From contig PMSU01000212.1 of assembly GCA_003168255.1 (NCBI GenBank), forward strand, positions 49,165 through 113,164: DNA of 64,000 bases, written 5' to 3'. A model generated the notes under the pieces. That model was not told the DNA's origin. It saw only the letters and a program-made list of their open reading frames with translations, and did no database searches. Shown piece after piece: positions 1 to 8,632 of the stretch (the first letter of the stretch is position 1; every line of letters begins with the position of its first letter). Source of the stretch: Actinomycetota bacterium (GTDB taxonomy: Bacteria > Actinomycetota > Actinomycetes > Streptosporangiales > Streptosporangiaceae). The position numbers and the translations under genes are program-made.

Positions 1-1
1 C

Positions 2-379
2 ACGTGGGCGTACCGGTTCGTCATCCTGGAAGTCTCCAGCAAGCTCGGCCGGCGCTACTGGCGCAACCCGCCGGTCCCGCTCGACGCCGACCAGTGGGAG
101 CGGCTCCCGGACCGGCTCGGGATCGACCCGCAGCAGTACGTGGAGTCGGCGGGCATCCTCGCCGAGGTACGCCGCGTCGTCGAGGACGAGCTGACCGCGC
201 ACCAGCGGCGGGTCTTCACCGCGATCGTGGTCGACCAGATACCGCTCGACGCGCTCGCCGCCCGGCTGGGCCTGCGGCGCAACGCCATCTACAAGGTGAT
301 CTTCGACGCACGGCGTAAGATCCGCCGGGCGCTGGCCGCCAACGGATACCTGGAAGAGCCGGGTTTGGAGCAGCGATGA
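2..379 (+). CDS. ECF-type RNA polymerase sigma factor, C-terminal part
   Basis: The frame is open from the window edge, so the N-terminus lies outside. The visible 125 residues begin in a region-2-like helix (TWAYRFVILEVSSKL), pass through a linker and end in a region-4 helix-turn-helix: LTAHQRRVFTAIVVDQIPLD, then LAARLGLRRNAIYKVIFDAR. This is the usual -35-binding module of extracytoplasmic-function sigma factors. The stop codon overlaps the ATG of the next gene, a short zinc-finger protein that fits a cognate anti-sigma factor. That pairing supports the call more than the fragment itself. Subfamily cannot be assigned without region 2. Confidence 0.85.
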   Translation, partial: TWAYRFVILEVSSKLGRRYWRNPPVPLDADQWERLPDRLGIDPQQYVESAGILAEVRRVVEDELTAHQRRVFTAIVVDQIPLDALAARLGLRRNAIYKVIFDARRKIRRALAANGYLEEPGLEQR

Positions 380-591
380 GCGACCTGGACAGACTGGAGC
401 GGTTCCTGCGCACCGACCCGCGCGACGTCGGCTGCGACGAGGCGATGGCCGTCCTGCACATCTACGTCGACCTCATGGTGACGAGTGGGGACGCGGCGGA
501 GCGTAACCCGGGCGTCGCCGCCCACCTGCTGGCATGCGGGCCGTGCGCTGAGGACTTCACCGGACTGCTCGCGGCAGTTGCCAGTGATTAG
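376..591 (+). CDS. short zinc-finger anti-sigma-like protein
   Basis: A 71-residue protein whose ATG overlaps the sigma-factor stop (ATGA), implying translational coupling. It has a Cys near residue 20 and a C-terminal HLLACGPCAEDF segment, giving the H-x3-C-x2-C signature of zf-HC2 anti-sigma domains. No membrane segment is present, so it would be a soluble zinc-binding anti-sigma factor holding the upstream sigma factor inactive. It is shorter than most zf-HC2 proteins. The function is inferred from motif plus context. The next gene's likely GTG start lies within its last codons. Confidence 0.75.
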   Translation: MSDLDRLERFLRTDPRDVGCDEAMAVLHIYVDLMVTSGDAAERNPGVAAHLLACGPCAEDFTGLLAAVASD

Positions 592-1285
592 CAAGGATCA
601 TCCTGGTGACGGCGAGGTGCTGGCGTTCGACCTGTACGGGACGCTGGTGGACCCGACCGCCGTCTCCAGTGAACTCGGCCAGGTCCTCGGCGACCTCGAC
701 GGCCGTGAGGCGGCGCGGCTATGGCGGCTCAAGCAGCTGGAGTACACATTCCGGCTTACCGCGATGGGCCGTTACGAGGACTTCCGGTGGGTGACGGAGC
801 GCGCGCTCGGCTTCGCGCTGGCCTCCCTCGGGGTCAGCCTGCCGGACAAGCAAGCCCGATGGCTCACTGACCTGTATGACCACCTGCTGCCGTTCCCGGA
901 CGCCGTCCCGGCGCTGCGCGCGCTCACGGACAACGGATATGAGCTGGCGGTGCTCTCCAACGGCAACCCAGCCATGATCAGGAACTGCCTCGCTAACGGC
1001 GGCCTGGAAGAATTCTTCGGCCAGCGGATCAGCGCCGACGAGGTCCGGGCGTTCAAGCCGTCGCCCCTGGTGTACCAGCACGCGGCAGAACGGCTGGCCT
1101 GCCCGGCCGGGCAGGTCCGGCTCGTCACCAGCAACGCGTTCGACAGCGTCGGGGCCAGCGCCGCCGGGATGCGCACGGCCTGGATCAACCGTGCCGCCGC
1201 CCCGTTCGACACCATCGGCACCCAGCCTGATCTCACCGTGCCCGCCCTGGGCCGCCTGCCCGCGGCCCTGGCTGACGCCAGGTAA
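584..1285 (+). CDS. HAD-superfamily hydrolase (haloacid dehalogenase type II-like)
   Basis: HAD motif I is FDLYGTLVD, with the nucleophile Asp followed by the second Asp at the end of the motif. Motif II is LAVLSNGNP. A Lys lies in FKPSPLVYQHA, and motif III is the degenerate VTSNAFDSVGASAAGM. The helical cap (roughly residues 30-110) and overall length of about 233 residues match L-2-haloacid dehalogenase-type HADs. These cleave halide or phosphate from small acids through an aspartyl enzyme intermediate. GTG 584 overlaps the preceding stop; GTG 617 is an alternative that starts nearer motif I. The conserved Asp in the last motif appears as Asn-Ala-Phe-Asp, so substrate class is uncertain. 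Confidence 0.85.
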   Translation: MISKDHPGDGEVLAFDLYGTLVDPTAVSSELGQVLGDLDGREAARLWRLKQLEYTFRLTAMGRYEDFRWVTERALGFALASLGVSLPDKQARWLTDLYDHLLPFPDAVPALRALTDNGYELAVLSNGNPAMIRNCLANGGLEEFFGQRISADEVRAFKPSPLVYQHAAERLACPAGQVRLVTSNAFDSVGASAAGMRTAWINRAAAPFDTIGTQPDLTVPALGRLPAALADAR

Positions 1286-1310
1286 CTGGGGCCGCGGGCC
1301 CAGGCGGTCC

Positions 1311-2087
1311 TCAGGCTTGCGCGGAGGCGGTGTCGACGTCCCAGATGGCCCCGGTGCCGTCGCCGGCCAGGTGGGCCAGTAGTCGCGCGGCGGAGTGCCC
1401 GGGGGCGATCAGGGCGCCCTCGGCGAAGTTCCGGTTGAACCGCTCGTGCAGGCCGCCGATGCGCTGGGGGTCCTGGCTGCGGATCCAGGCCTGCATGGCA
1501 GTGTCCACTCCGCCCGGCCGGTAGACGTTGACGGTCACACCGGTGCCGGCCAGCTCGGCGGCCAGGTTCACCGTGTGCGCCTCAAGCGCGGCCTTCGTGG
1601 CGGCGTAGGCGTTGCCGCGCACCATGCCGGCCGGGTTGGAGACGATGCCGCTGGAGACGTTGACGACCCGGCCCCAGCCGGCCTCCAGCATGCCCGGCAG
1701 CACGGCGGCGGTGAGCGCGGCCGGCGCGACCACGTTGACCTCGAAGGCCAGCCGCAAGTCCGCAGGCGCGATGCCGATGGTGGGTCCGAGCGGCTCAACG
1801 GTGGCCGCGTTGTTGACCAGGATGTCGACGCGGCCCTCCGCCAGCACGCCTTCGGCGGCGCGGCTGCGGTCCTGCTCATCGGCTAGATCGGCCGGCACTA
1901 CGCTGGTCCTCCCGTCGGGCACGCCTTGTTCGCGCAGCAGGTCGCGGGTCTGCTCCAGTTGCCCGGTGGTGCGGGCGAGCAGCACGACGCGGGCGCCGGC
2001 ACCGCCCAGCCCGAGCGCGATGGCCCGGCCGATACCGCGCCCGGCCCCGGTGACCAGCGCGGTCTTGCCAGTGAAATCGGTTGCCAC
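1311..2087 (-). CDS. short-chain dehydrogenase/reductase
   Basis: A 258-residue classical SDR: cofactor motif TGAGRGIGRAIA, VDILVNNAAT, catalytic Ser in VVNVSSGIVS and Y-x3-K in YAATKAAL, followed by RPGGVDTAM. The acidic-residue position after beta-2 is occupied by ARTTG, which favours NADP(H). The start was placed at GTG 2087 because a GGGAG ribosome site lies 8 bases upstream. The open frame runs on to 2372, but that extension has no SDR homology and collides with the redoxin gene. It is divergent from the redoxin gene across 235 bp. The substrate is unknown. Confidence 0.9.
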   Translation of the reverse strand: MATDFTGKTALVTGAGRGIGRAIALGLGGAGARVVLLARTTGQLEQTRDLLREQGVPDGRTSVVPADLADEQDRSRAAEGVLAEGRVDILVNNAATVEPLGPTIGIAPADLRLAFEVNVVAPAALTAAVLPGMLEAGWGRVVNVSSGIVSNPAGMVRGNAYAATKAALEAHTVNLAAELAGTGVTVNVYRPGGVDTAMQAWIRSQDPQRIGGLHERFNRNFAEGALIAPGHSAARLLAHLAGDGTGAIWDVDTASAQA

Positions 2088-2322
2088 TGCAGTCTCCCTC
2101 ACGGTCCAAGGTGCCAGCGGGACGGTACGGAGCGGGCCGCCCGTTCGCTCTTGCCTGTTCTGGTCTTCTTCCTTGCGGTTAGCGGCGTCCGGCGGCGCTG
2201 TCTTACCGTCCGGGACCAGCCGCGTGAACTCCCGGGTAAGACCGGCGGCCAGCGCGACGCATACCAGGCAGACGGCTCCCGCCCTGGACCGTCCCGAACA
2301 GCAAACGTGAAGGAGAACCACC

Positions 2323-2814
2323 ATGCCCCTGCTCAACCCAGGTGACCCGTTCCCGAAGCTGGCGATCACCACGGCCGACGGTCAGACGCTCACCCTCCCA
2401 GACGCGTTCGCCGGCGACTTCGCCGTCGTGCTGCTCTACCGGGGCGCCTGGTGCCCGTACTGCAACGCGCAGCTGCGCGCCTTCGAGCGCGCCAGCCAGG
2501 CGCTGACCGACAATGGCATCCGCGTCGCCGCCCTCTCGGTCGACGGCAAAGAGACCACCGCCGCGCTGGTCGCTAAGCACAAGCTGAGCTTCCCGGTCGG
2601 CTACGGCGCCGACGCGCAAGCCGTCGCCGCGCTCACCGGCGCGTTCGTCAACCCTGACCCGGTCTACCTGCAGTCCACCGGCTTCGTGCTCGACCCTGCG
2701 GGTAACGTCGTCGTCAGCGTCTACTCCAGCGGCGCGATCGGACGGCTCGTCCCCGACGACGTCACCGGCCTGGTCGGCTACTTGCGCGAGCACACCCCGG
2801 CCGCGACGGCCTGA
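2323..2814 (+). CDS. AhpC/TSA-type redoxin with WCPYC motif
   Basis: A 163-residue thioredoxin-fold protein. YRGAWCPYCNAQL places a C-x2-C pair at residues 44 and 47. The preceding Arg and the VAALSVDGKET and GFVLDPAGNVV segments are typical of bacterioferritin-comigratory/AhpC-TSA relatives. It probably reduces peroxides or acts as a thiol oxidoreductase in the cytoplasm; no signal peptide is seen. A GAAGGAGA ribosome site precedes the ATG. It is followed 17 bp later by a DsbA-family gene on the same strand, suggesting a two-gene redox operon before the insertion sequence hit the second gene. Confidence 0.9.
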   Translation: MPLLNPGDPFPKLAITTADGQTLTLPDAFAGDFAVVLLYRGAWCPYCNAQLRAFERASQALTDNGIRVAALSVDGKETTAALVAKHKLSFPVGYGADAQAVAALTGAFVNPDPVYLQSTGFVLDPAGNVVVSVYSSGAIGRLVPDDVTGLVGYLREHTPAATA

Positions 2815-2831
2815 CCATGGCGGGAGAAAGC

Positions 2832-3366
2832 ATGCCTGACGCGGACGTCCGGTTCTACTTCGACCCGGTGTGCCCCTTCGCCTGGATGACCAGCAAGTGG
2901 CTGCGCATGGTCGCCGCGCAGCGCGACTACACCGTTGACTGGCGGTTCATCTCGCTGCGGATGATCAACTCCGGCATCGACTACGACATCCACTTCCCGG
3001 CCGGCTACGAGGAGGGGCACACCTCGGGGCTGCGGCTGCTGCGGGTCGCGGCGCGGGCACGGGCCGAGCACGGGCGGGCCGCTGTCGGACCGTTCCACGA
3101 GGCGGTCAGCAGCGAGATATTCGACTCCCCCGGCGTCGCCGAGCTGACGGCCGCCATCCGGGGCAGCCTCGCCTTCACCAAGCCGCTGCTCGCCAAGGCG
3201 GGCCTGCCACCTGACCTGGCCGACGCGCTGGCTGACCCGCGGTGGGATGAGGAGATCCAGGCCGAGGGCGAGGAGGCGCTGGCGCTGACCGGCAGGGACG
3301 TGGGCACGCCGATCATCTGGTTCGGCCCGCCAGGAGGCACGGCCTTCTTCGGGCCGGTAATCAGCC
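2832..3366 (+). pseudogene. DsbA-family mycothiol-dependent nitroreductase-like protein, 3' end removed by IS
   Basis: The protein starts at ATG 2832 (GGGAG 5 bases before) with YFDPVCPFAWMTSKWLR, the N-terminal active site of the Rv2466c-type DsbA family. The second active-site Cys is replaced by Ala (C-P-F-A), leaving one Cys. Homology runs through TPIIW and AFFGPVIS and then stops exactly where the insertion sequence begins. About 35 C-terminal residues, normally a conserved Pro-Arg-Gly-Glu-Glu-containing helix, are missing, and no remainder is recognisable beyond 4500. The reading frame continues into the IS to 3632 with unrelated residues. The product is probably non-functional. Confidence 0.8.
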
Positions 3367-4500
3367 TGTGGGTGCCGAGAACTATGCCACCAGGCGATAT
3401 TCATGGATCACGCCTCCGGCGCGGTCGCGCCGCCGGACGCGGAAGGTGTCTAGGTTGGCGACGCCGTCTGGCAGCGGGCGGAGCGGCGCGGCCTGGTTCA
3501 GGGCGCGGTGTGGCCGGTGGTGATTGCAGAAGTCCCCGTACTCACGCAGGACGCTCATCAGGTGACGCTGGTTCCAGATCAGAGTCCGGTCCAGCAACTC
3601 ACGCCGACAGCTGCCGATCCAGCGTTCCATGATCGCGTTCATTCGCGGCGCCTGGATCGCGGAGCGGACGACCCTAGCGCCAGCGGCCCCGAAGACGGCG
3701 TCGAACGCGGTGGTGAAGCTGGCGTCACGGTCATGGAGGACGAACTTCGCGGTCATCCCTGCATCGTCTAGGTCCATCAGCAGGTTCCTGCCCTACTGCA
3801 CTACCCAGGACTGGACCGGATGCCCGGTGGTTCCGAGGATCCGGATGCGGCGGGTGCCATGCTCAATGACGGCCAGTACGTAGACCTTCGTCCGCCCAGC
3901 CCGGGCCGTCCCGGCGCGGCGCCGGGCTGATGCCAGCGTCCTTGAGGATCTGCCAGACCGTACGGCGCCACGATGATGCCAGGCCCGGCGAGCTCGCCGT
4001 GGATCCGCCGGTATCCCCACGACTCGTTCTCCCGGGCCAGCCGCAGCACCGCCGACCACACCTTGCGATGCGTCGCCGGGCGCCCGGAGCGGCTCCGGAG
4101 CGACCGGCGTGCCCAGCGGCGACGGACGATGTCGCGGTGCCAGCGCAAGATCGTGCCGGGAGTGACGATCAGCCGCATCGCCGCCAGGCGCTCTGCTGGC
4201 ATCGTCCCCGCAAGCAGCGCCAGCCACGCCCGGTCCGGCCACCTCAGACGCGAATGAGCGCGAGGCTGCTGGCGCCGGGCTACAGCGAGCTGATGCCGCA
4301 GCATTGAGGATCTCGGCGTCCTTCCACCACTCCTCCCGCTGCGACAACCTCAGCAGTGACACGGCACGGGTGGCAATCAAGAAGATCAGCTTCAACCCCA
4401 CAAGCCGAAGATCGTCCCACGCCCTGGCAGGCGGCGCGCGCCGAGCAGCCAACGGTCAGCGGAGTATCTGGCCAGCTGGCACAGGTTTTCGGCACCCACA
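3367..4500. mobile_element. insertion sequence of about 1.13 kb, inactive, inserted in the DsbA-like gene
   Basis: The ends are imperfect inverted repeats: TGTGGGTGCCGAGAAC at the left, and the reverse complement of the right end reads TGTGGGTGCCGAAAAC, continuing with similar TATGCCA/TGTGCCA. Between them lies one disrupted integrase-core transposase on the minus strand. No clear target duplication is visible in the flanks (TCAGCC and AGTCAG). The right end is shared with a remnant at 27460-27772, so the family is present at least twice here. Confidence 0.75.
3382..4401 (-). pseudogene. integrase-core (rve) transposase, frameshifted
   Basis: Pieces of one transposase occupy three frames. 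VGLKLIFL through REEWWKDAEIL leads in one frame. MLRHQLAVARRQ, ILRWHRDIVRRRWA and SWGYRRIHGELAGPGI follow in a second. VYVLAVIEHGTRRIRILG and HPVQSW return to the first. KFVLHDRDASFTTAF, MNAIMERWIGSCRRELLDR and FCNHHRPHRALNQ finish in a third. The Asp of LHDRD and the downstream Glu of MERW are DDE residues. At least three frame breaks make it inactive. The domain order is that of actinobacterial IS3/IS481-like elements that carry the whole transposase in one gene. Confidence 0.8.
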
Positions 4501-4679
4501 AGTCAGGTGGACGAACATCAGGTACAGCATCCGTATGGCCACAGGCTCGCGACACGGCCAGCGCCGCAGCCAAACCCGCACGCCAGCCGTTTACGCACCC
4601 TTTCGAAAGCCTGCAGGGGAAACGCGCTGTTGCGCGATCGTGAACCGGTGCGCCCCGTCGCACGGTTGATTTCACGATG

Positions 4680-4698
4680 TTAGGATAGCCTATCCTAA
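4680..4698. promoter_or_regulatory. DtxR/IdeR-type iron box
   Basis: The 19-mer TTAGGATAGCCTATCCTAA is a perfect inverted repeat around one central base and differs only slightly from the iron-box consensus of DtxR/IdeR/DmdR (TTAGGTTAGSCTAACCTAA). It lies 60 bp before the GTG 4758 start of the Tat-exported DyP-like gene, where it would overlap the promoter. The expected behaviour is repression when ferrous iron is plentiful. Confidence 0.85.
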
Positions 4699-4757
4699 CC
4701 TCCCCCGCCTGCTCATCCATGGCAGGTCCCCGCACAGGCAACGAAGGGTCTGGTCCG

Positions 4758-6329
4758 GTGGCTGACACGAACGAAGATGTGGTTGCGAGCGACGCTCGGA
4801 GGTCTACGAGCAGGCGACGTTTTCTTCAAGGAACAGCCGGCACCGCAGGTGCCGTTGCTGCGTCGCTGGCATTGCCAGGCACCTTTTACAAGATGGCCGA
4901 TGCGATCGCCGAACCGCCGGCTCGGCCTGCTGGCGTCGCTGGCCCACCGCTGCAGGAACAATATCTGCTCCAGGACACCAAGGTGATTGATGTCGGCGGT
5001 TCGGGCATACGAAGCAAGCATGGTTCGGTCGCCGTAGATGTGCCGCCCCTGCACGATCATGTCGTTACGGCGAAGCTGGATGTGCCGGCGGATCCTAAAG
5101 CGCTGCAGGAGGCTCAGCAGCACTTGGAGTCTGTCCTCACAGAACTGGAAACCCACCTGCCGCCCACTCCCGCAGGAGTAGGCATCACGATCGCTTGGGG
5201 ACTTCCCTACTTCCAGCAGTACATCCCAACCCTGGGCAAGACATCCGGTTTTTTCAAGGCAGGTACCCGTTACCCAGCCTATTTGCCGATCGATTTGGCG
5301 ACATCGAAGACGGCGGGCCACACCGTTTATGCGCTGCAGAAAGCCAGGACGTTCCCCAGCGACCAGCCCCCATCTGACTTCGGTCCCGTCCGCCTGGAAC
5401 AGAATGACGTGACCATACTCCTCCGCAGTGACTCGCTCGCCAACATCACATCAGCCGCCAACGCCCTGTTCGGGTCGGGATGCAACCAGGCAGGTGCTCT
5501 GTTCAAGGTGACGAGTATCCGTCAGGGCTTCGCCGGGGGCGGTTTCTACGGGCAGCAAGGCCTGCCGAGCAAACTCGCGCTCGCAGCGGGCATCCCCGGC
5601 GCGGAGTCAATTCCCCGGCAGTCGCCGCTGTTCCTCGGCTTTACCAGCACCCTGGTGTCGAATATGGGACCTGATATCATCGCCAATCTGGAGACTCTGC
5701 CTGGCCTCACCGATCAGTGGCCCAATGGTTACTTTAAACAGGGTACGACCATGCACCTCTCGCACCTGTATGAGGATCTGGAAACCTGGTACGACAAGAG
5801 CTTCCCCAAGTATTCGCAGCAAGTCCAGGCAATACAGTATCCCGGCATCACACCGCCGACTGGCACCTACGCCCTCCAGCCGCCGGGCCAAACTTTGACC
5901 CAAGTGGAGCAAGGAGTCAAGCGATACCACTCCTACGGCCACAGTGGAAGCCTGTCGGTTGTGGACAGCACCCCATCGCAAATCACCAGCAACTATGGTG
6001 AAGTCTACCCCGATGGAACCACCATTCCAGTGCGCGGCGATTTCAACACCCTTGATAATCCATTCCACTACACATCGGACCCGGAGGGAGACCACTATCG
6101 CAACAAGCCAGCGGCGGGGTTGCACTTCCTCATGTTCCAGCCAACAATCGGGATCTTCAATAGTGTCCGGCTGGCGATGGACGGACACTTTCCGGGTAAG
6201 ACACTCTCTGTCACACCGCATTCGCCCCACGCAGGCATCAACTCAGTCCTGCATACGACCCACCGGCAGAACTATCTGGTCCCACCGCGTCGCCATCGCT
6301 CCTTTCCGCTCGCGGAGTTCCTTGCCTGA
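4758..6329 (+). CDS. Tat-exported DyP-fold (DUF7405-like) protein
   Basis: GTG 4758 is preferred over ATG 4719 because AAGGG lies about 10 bases before it. The protein of about 523 residues opens with a twin-arginine signal (STSRRRFLQGTAGTAG) and an Ala-rich segment. The body shows DyP/chlorite-dismutase-fold traits such as TIAWGLPYF and GLHFLMFQPTIGIFNSV near the C-terminus. The canonical DyP GxxDG loop is not evident: the equivalent region reads FLGFTSTLVSN. The C-terminal RQNYLVPPRRHRSFPL is characteristic of this actinobacterial family as I recall it. EfeB-type DyP proteins work in iron or heme handling, and the iron box upstream points the same way. Whether heme is bound is unknown. Confidence 0.7.
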   Translation: MADTNEDVVASDARRSTSRRRFLQGTAGTAGAVAASLALPGTFYKMADAIAEPPARPAGVAGPPLQEQYLLQDTKVIDVGGSGIRSKHGSVAVDVPPLHDHVVTAKLDVPADPKALQEAQQHLESVLTELETHLPPTPAGVGITIAWGLPYFQQYIPTLGKTSGFFKAGTRYPAYLPIDLATSKTAGHTVYALQKARTFPSDQPPSDFGPVRLEQNDVTILLRSDSLANITSAANALFGSGCNQAGALFKVTSIRQGFAGGGFYGQQGLPSKLALAAGIPGAESIPRQSPLFLGFTSTLVSNMGPDIIANLETLPGLTDQWPNGYFKQGTTMHLSHLYEDLETWYDKSFPKYSQQVQAIQYPGITPPTGTYALQPPGQTLTQVEQGVKRYHSYGHSGSLSVVDSTPSQITSNYGEVYPDGTTIPVRGDFNTLDNPFHYTSDPEGDHYRNKPAAGLHFLMFQPTIGIFNSVRLAMDGHFPGKTLSVTPHSPHAGINSVLHTTHRQNYLVPPRRHRSFPLAEFLA

Positions 6330-6411
6330 CCCGAAAATCCACGAGCAGGCCGCACGAGGAAACAGTCGCCTACGGCACAGGCACGGCCATGCTGGCCGGC
6401 TGCCCTTGCCA

Positions 6412-7083
6412 TCAAATCCGCACCAAGAGCTCCGGCTTCGCCGGTTCCTCGTTGACTACCACGACCTCGGCGCGCTCGCGCGGCCGCACCTCGTCGAGGT
6501 ACCGCCGCTCCCCGGGGATGTACTTGGTGTGATACCGGCGCTCCGCGTCGGCCGCAGAACCTATCCACTGCTGGTCACGCGCCACACCACGGCGCAGCAC
6601 CTCATCGAAGCTGACATCCACGTAGACACGCAAGTCCCAGTAGGGGTCCAGTTCCGGCCGCTGCAGGAACACCCCGTCAGCGAGGAGCACGGCATCGTCG
6701 GGGGCCACCTGGACCGACCTGTTCAGGGCAGCCCGAGCCCGCAGGTCCATGATCCCGGCCTGGAAACGGCGATCCCCGCCGGGGCCCAGGGGGATCAGCA
6801 GGCGGTCCCGGATCGCCGCATTGTCCCAGGAATCAAGGTAATAGCTCTCCGGCGAATCGCGCGGGTAGGCGGTGCGCGACTCGGCCGCGCGCTTGAAGTG
6901 GTCGATGCCAACCCGGATGATCGCGCGATCGGTACGAGCGCGCAGCACCTGCCCCAAGTCATCCGCCAGGGTTGTCTTGCCCGCCGCTGAGCAGCCGTCG
7001 ATGGCGACCCGGACCGGGTGAGGCCGGTGGACCGCCAAGATCACTCCCGCCAACTCGGCCAGTGTCTCAGCCCGCTGTTCCAC
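6412..7083 (-). CDS. uridine kinase-like P-loop phosphotransferase
   Basis: A 223-residue P-loop kinase. AIDGCSAAGKTTLADDL is a Walker A motif near residues 28-44. IIRVGIDHFKRA supplies the DxF/H substrate-lid element, and YYLDSWD plus LLADGVFLQRPELDPYWDL correspond to the uridine kinase/phosphoribulokinase core. The lid-like arginines appear in RRYHTKYIPGERRYLDEVRP. It likely phosphorylates a nucleoside or small sugar; the true substrate is unknown. It is cytoplasmic and divergently arranged to the alcohol dehydrogenase across 340 bp. Confidence 0.85.
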   Translation of the reverse strand: MEQRAETLAELAGVILAVHRPHPVRVAIDGCSAAGKTTLADDLGQVLRARTDRAIIRVGIDHFKRAAESRTAYPRDSPESYYLDSWDNAAIRDRLLIPLGPGGDRRFQAGIMDLRARAALNRSVQVAPDDAVLLADGVFLQRPELDPYWDLRVYVDVSFDEVLRRGVARDQQWIGSAADAERRYHTKYIPGERRYLDEVRPRERAEVVVVNEEPAKPELLVRI

Positions 7084-7423
7084 GCCATCTTCCCGTCTTC
7101 CGAAGCCTGCTCGATTCTGCCGGATGGCGCACCGCCGGTCACCGGCCGCACGTGGAAGTACCCCCGGCGGGGCTGCGACACGATAGCGGCTGATGCGTCA
7201 GCCCACCGCATCGAATACGACTGAGGGGGATCCTCGCACCGGAGAACGCCTCTCGCAGGAGCAGCAGGGTTGTCAGGACTGGCCGGGCAGCCCGGCCTTC
7301 GCTCCCGGCTTGCCATTTTCACCCTGCCATTTTCAGGGTACGACTCACCCGGAGTGGAAATCGACCGAGTCGTCCGTTCCGGCAGGGTAGCTCCGGGCTG
7401 GCGTCCTGAAAGGTAGCTGCACC
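7084..7423. other. divergent intergenic region
   Basis: These 340 bp separate the kinase from the alcohol dehydrogenase. They presumably carry both promoters. I see no gene-like frame, strong palindrome or terminator; a GAAAGGTAG ribosome site sits just before the ATG at 7424. Confidence 0.4.
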
Positions 7424-8467
7424 ATGCGCGCATTGGTATACCTGGGTCACCGGAGGCTGGCCCTTGAGGATCGTCCCATACCGCGGGTATGCGCTCCTGA
7501 CGACGTGCTGGTACGGGTAATCGGAACTGGCATCTGCGGGACCGATCGGAAGATTCTCCTCGGGTCGTTCCCGGCCAGGATAGGCGTCGTGCTCGGGCAC
7601 GAATCGGTAGGTGTGGTAGCTGACGTCGGGACTGCGGTCAAGTCGGTCGTCGAGGGCGATCGGGTGGTCGTGAACCCGACGTCGTACTGCGGACAGTGTG
7701 TGCGTTGCCTACGCGGAATGACAAGCTTCTGCCGCAAAAAGGTCGGACACGAGGTCGGTGCCGATTATGACGGCACATTTGCGGATTATGTCCTGTTGTC
7801 GGAGCGATTCGTCCATCGCGTGCCTGTAGCGATGAGCTTCGAGCGGGCCGTGATGATCGAACCACTCGCCTGTGTCCTGAACAACCTGGGCGCCGCCCCC
7901 GTCGGCTTCGATGACGTCGTCGTCGTAATCGGCGGAGGACCGATTGGGTTCTTGTGCGGCACCGTCGCCGATAAGTGGGCGCGGCGGACGGTGATCCTTG
8001 AGTCGGACCCCTACCGGCTGGCGATGGCGCGCGCGGCATTAAGCCATGTTGTCGACGCCGGCCCCGAGGACCAAGTGGACGCGATCCTGGAAGCCGCAGG
8101 AGGCGAGCGGCCGAGCGTCGTCATAGACACCACCGGAACCGGATTGGAATCCGCTCTGGGCCTCGTGGACGACGGAGGATGTGTCGTCGTCATGGGGTTC
8201 GACGGGAACTACCGCGCCGCTGTATCCCCGCTCTACCTGACGAACCATGGGATCCGAGTTGTTGGTGCCGGGGACTACCCAGCGCAGGTGTTCCCGGTCG
8301 CAGTCGACATGGCGAGCAACATCGACCTCGACCAGCTGGTCACTCATCAGTTTCCGCTGGAGCAGTACAGCGAAGCGTTCGACACCCTCGGTGGGGTAGT
8401 CGCCGGTCCAGAGATAGTGCAGAGCTACACCGCGATGAAGGTTGTTCTTCGTTCCGACCTGGCCTGA
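7424..8467 (+). CDS. zinc-dependent medium-chain alcohol/polyol dehydrogenase
   Basis: A 347-residue MDR enzyme. The catalytic-zinc residues are Cys38 in GTGICGTDRK and His59-Glu60 in LGHESVG. The structural-zinc lobe has Cys89, Cys92, Cys95 and Cys103 (YCGQCVRCLRGMTSFC). The Rossmann motif is VVVIGGGPIGFLCG, followed by an acidic LESDPYRL that favours NAD. It should oxidise a secondary alcohol or polyol. It is convergent with an aminotransferase/IMPase pair. Zn-MDR dehydrogenases, aminotransferases and phosphatases co-occur in aminocyclitol and aminosugar pathways, so a cyclitol or sugar alcohol is a reasonable but unproven substrate. Confidence 0.9.
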   Translation: MRALVYLGHRRLALEDRPIPRVCAPDDVLVRVIGTGICGTDRKILLGSFPARIGVVLGHESVGVVADVGTAVKSVVEGDRVVVNPTSYCGQCVRCLRGMTSFCRKKVGHEVGADYDGTFADYVLLSERFVHRVPVAMSFERAVMIEPLACVLNNLGAAPVGFDDVVVVIGGGPIGFLCGTVADKWARRTVILESDPYRLAMARAALSHVVDAGPEDQVDAILEAAGGERPSVVIDTTGTGLESALGLVDDGGCVVVMGFDGNYRAAVSPLYLTNHGIRVVGAGDYPAQVFPVAVDMASNIDLDQLVTHQFPLEQYSEAFDTLGGVVAGPEIVQSYTAMKVVLRSDLA

Positions 8468-8632
8468 GTGGATGTTCAACCGAGTGCATTTTGTAGTCGA
8501 TGAACGCCTGCTGGCACCGGCATCGGGGCTGAGCGGGTTGGGTTGTGGTCGATGGGGTCGGCGAAGCCGCCAGCCAGCTTGCTCAATAATGACCTCTGCT
8601 GCGGTGCCGCGGTCACGCCAGTCCCCGGCAGG

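Noticed and set aside
2088..2372. N-terminal extension of the SDR frame to 2372
   Set aside because: No SDR homology before the TGAGRGIG motif region, overlap with the redoxin gene, and a good ribosome site before GTG 2087.
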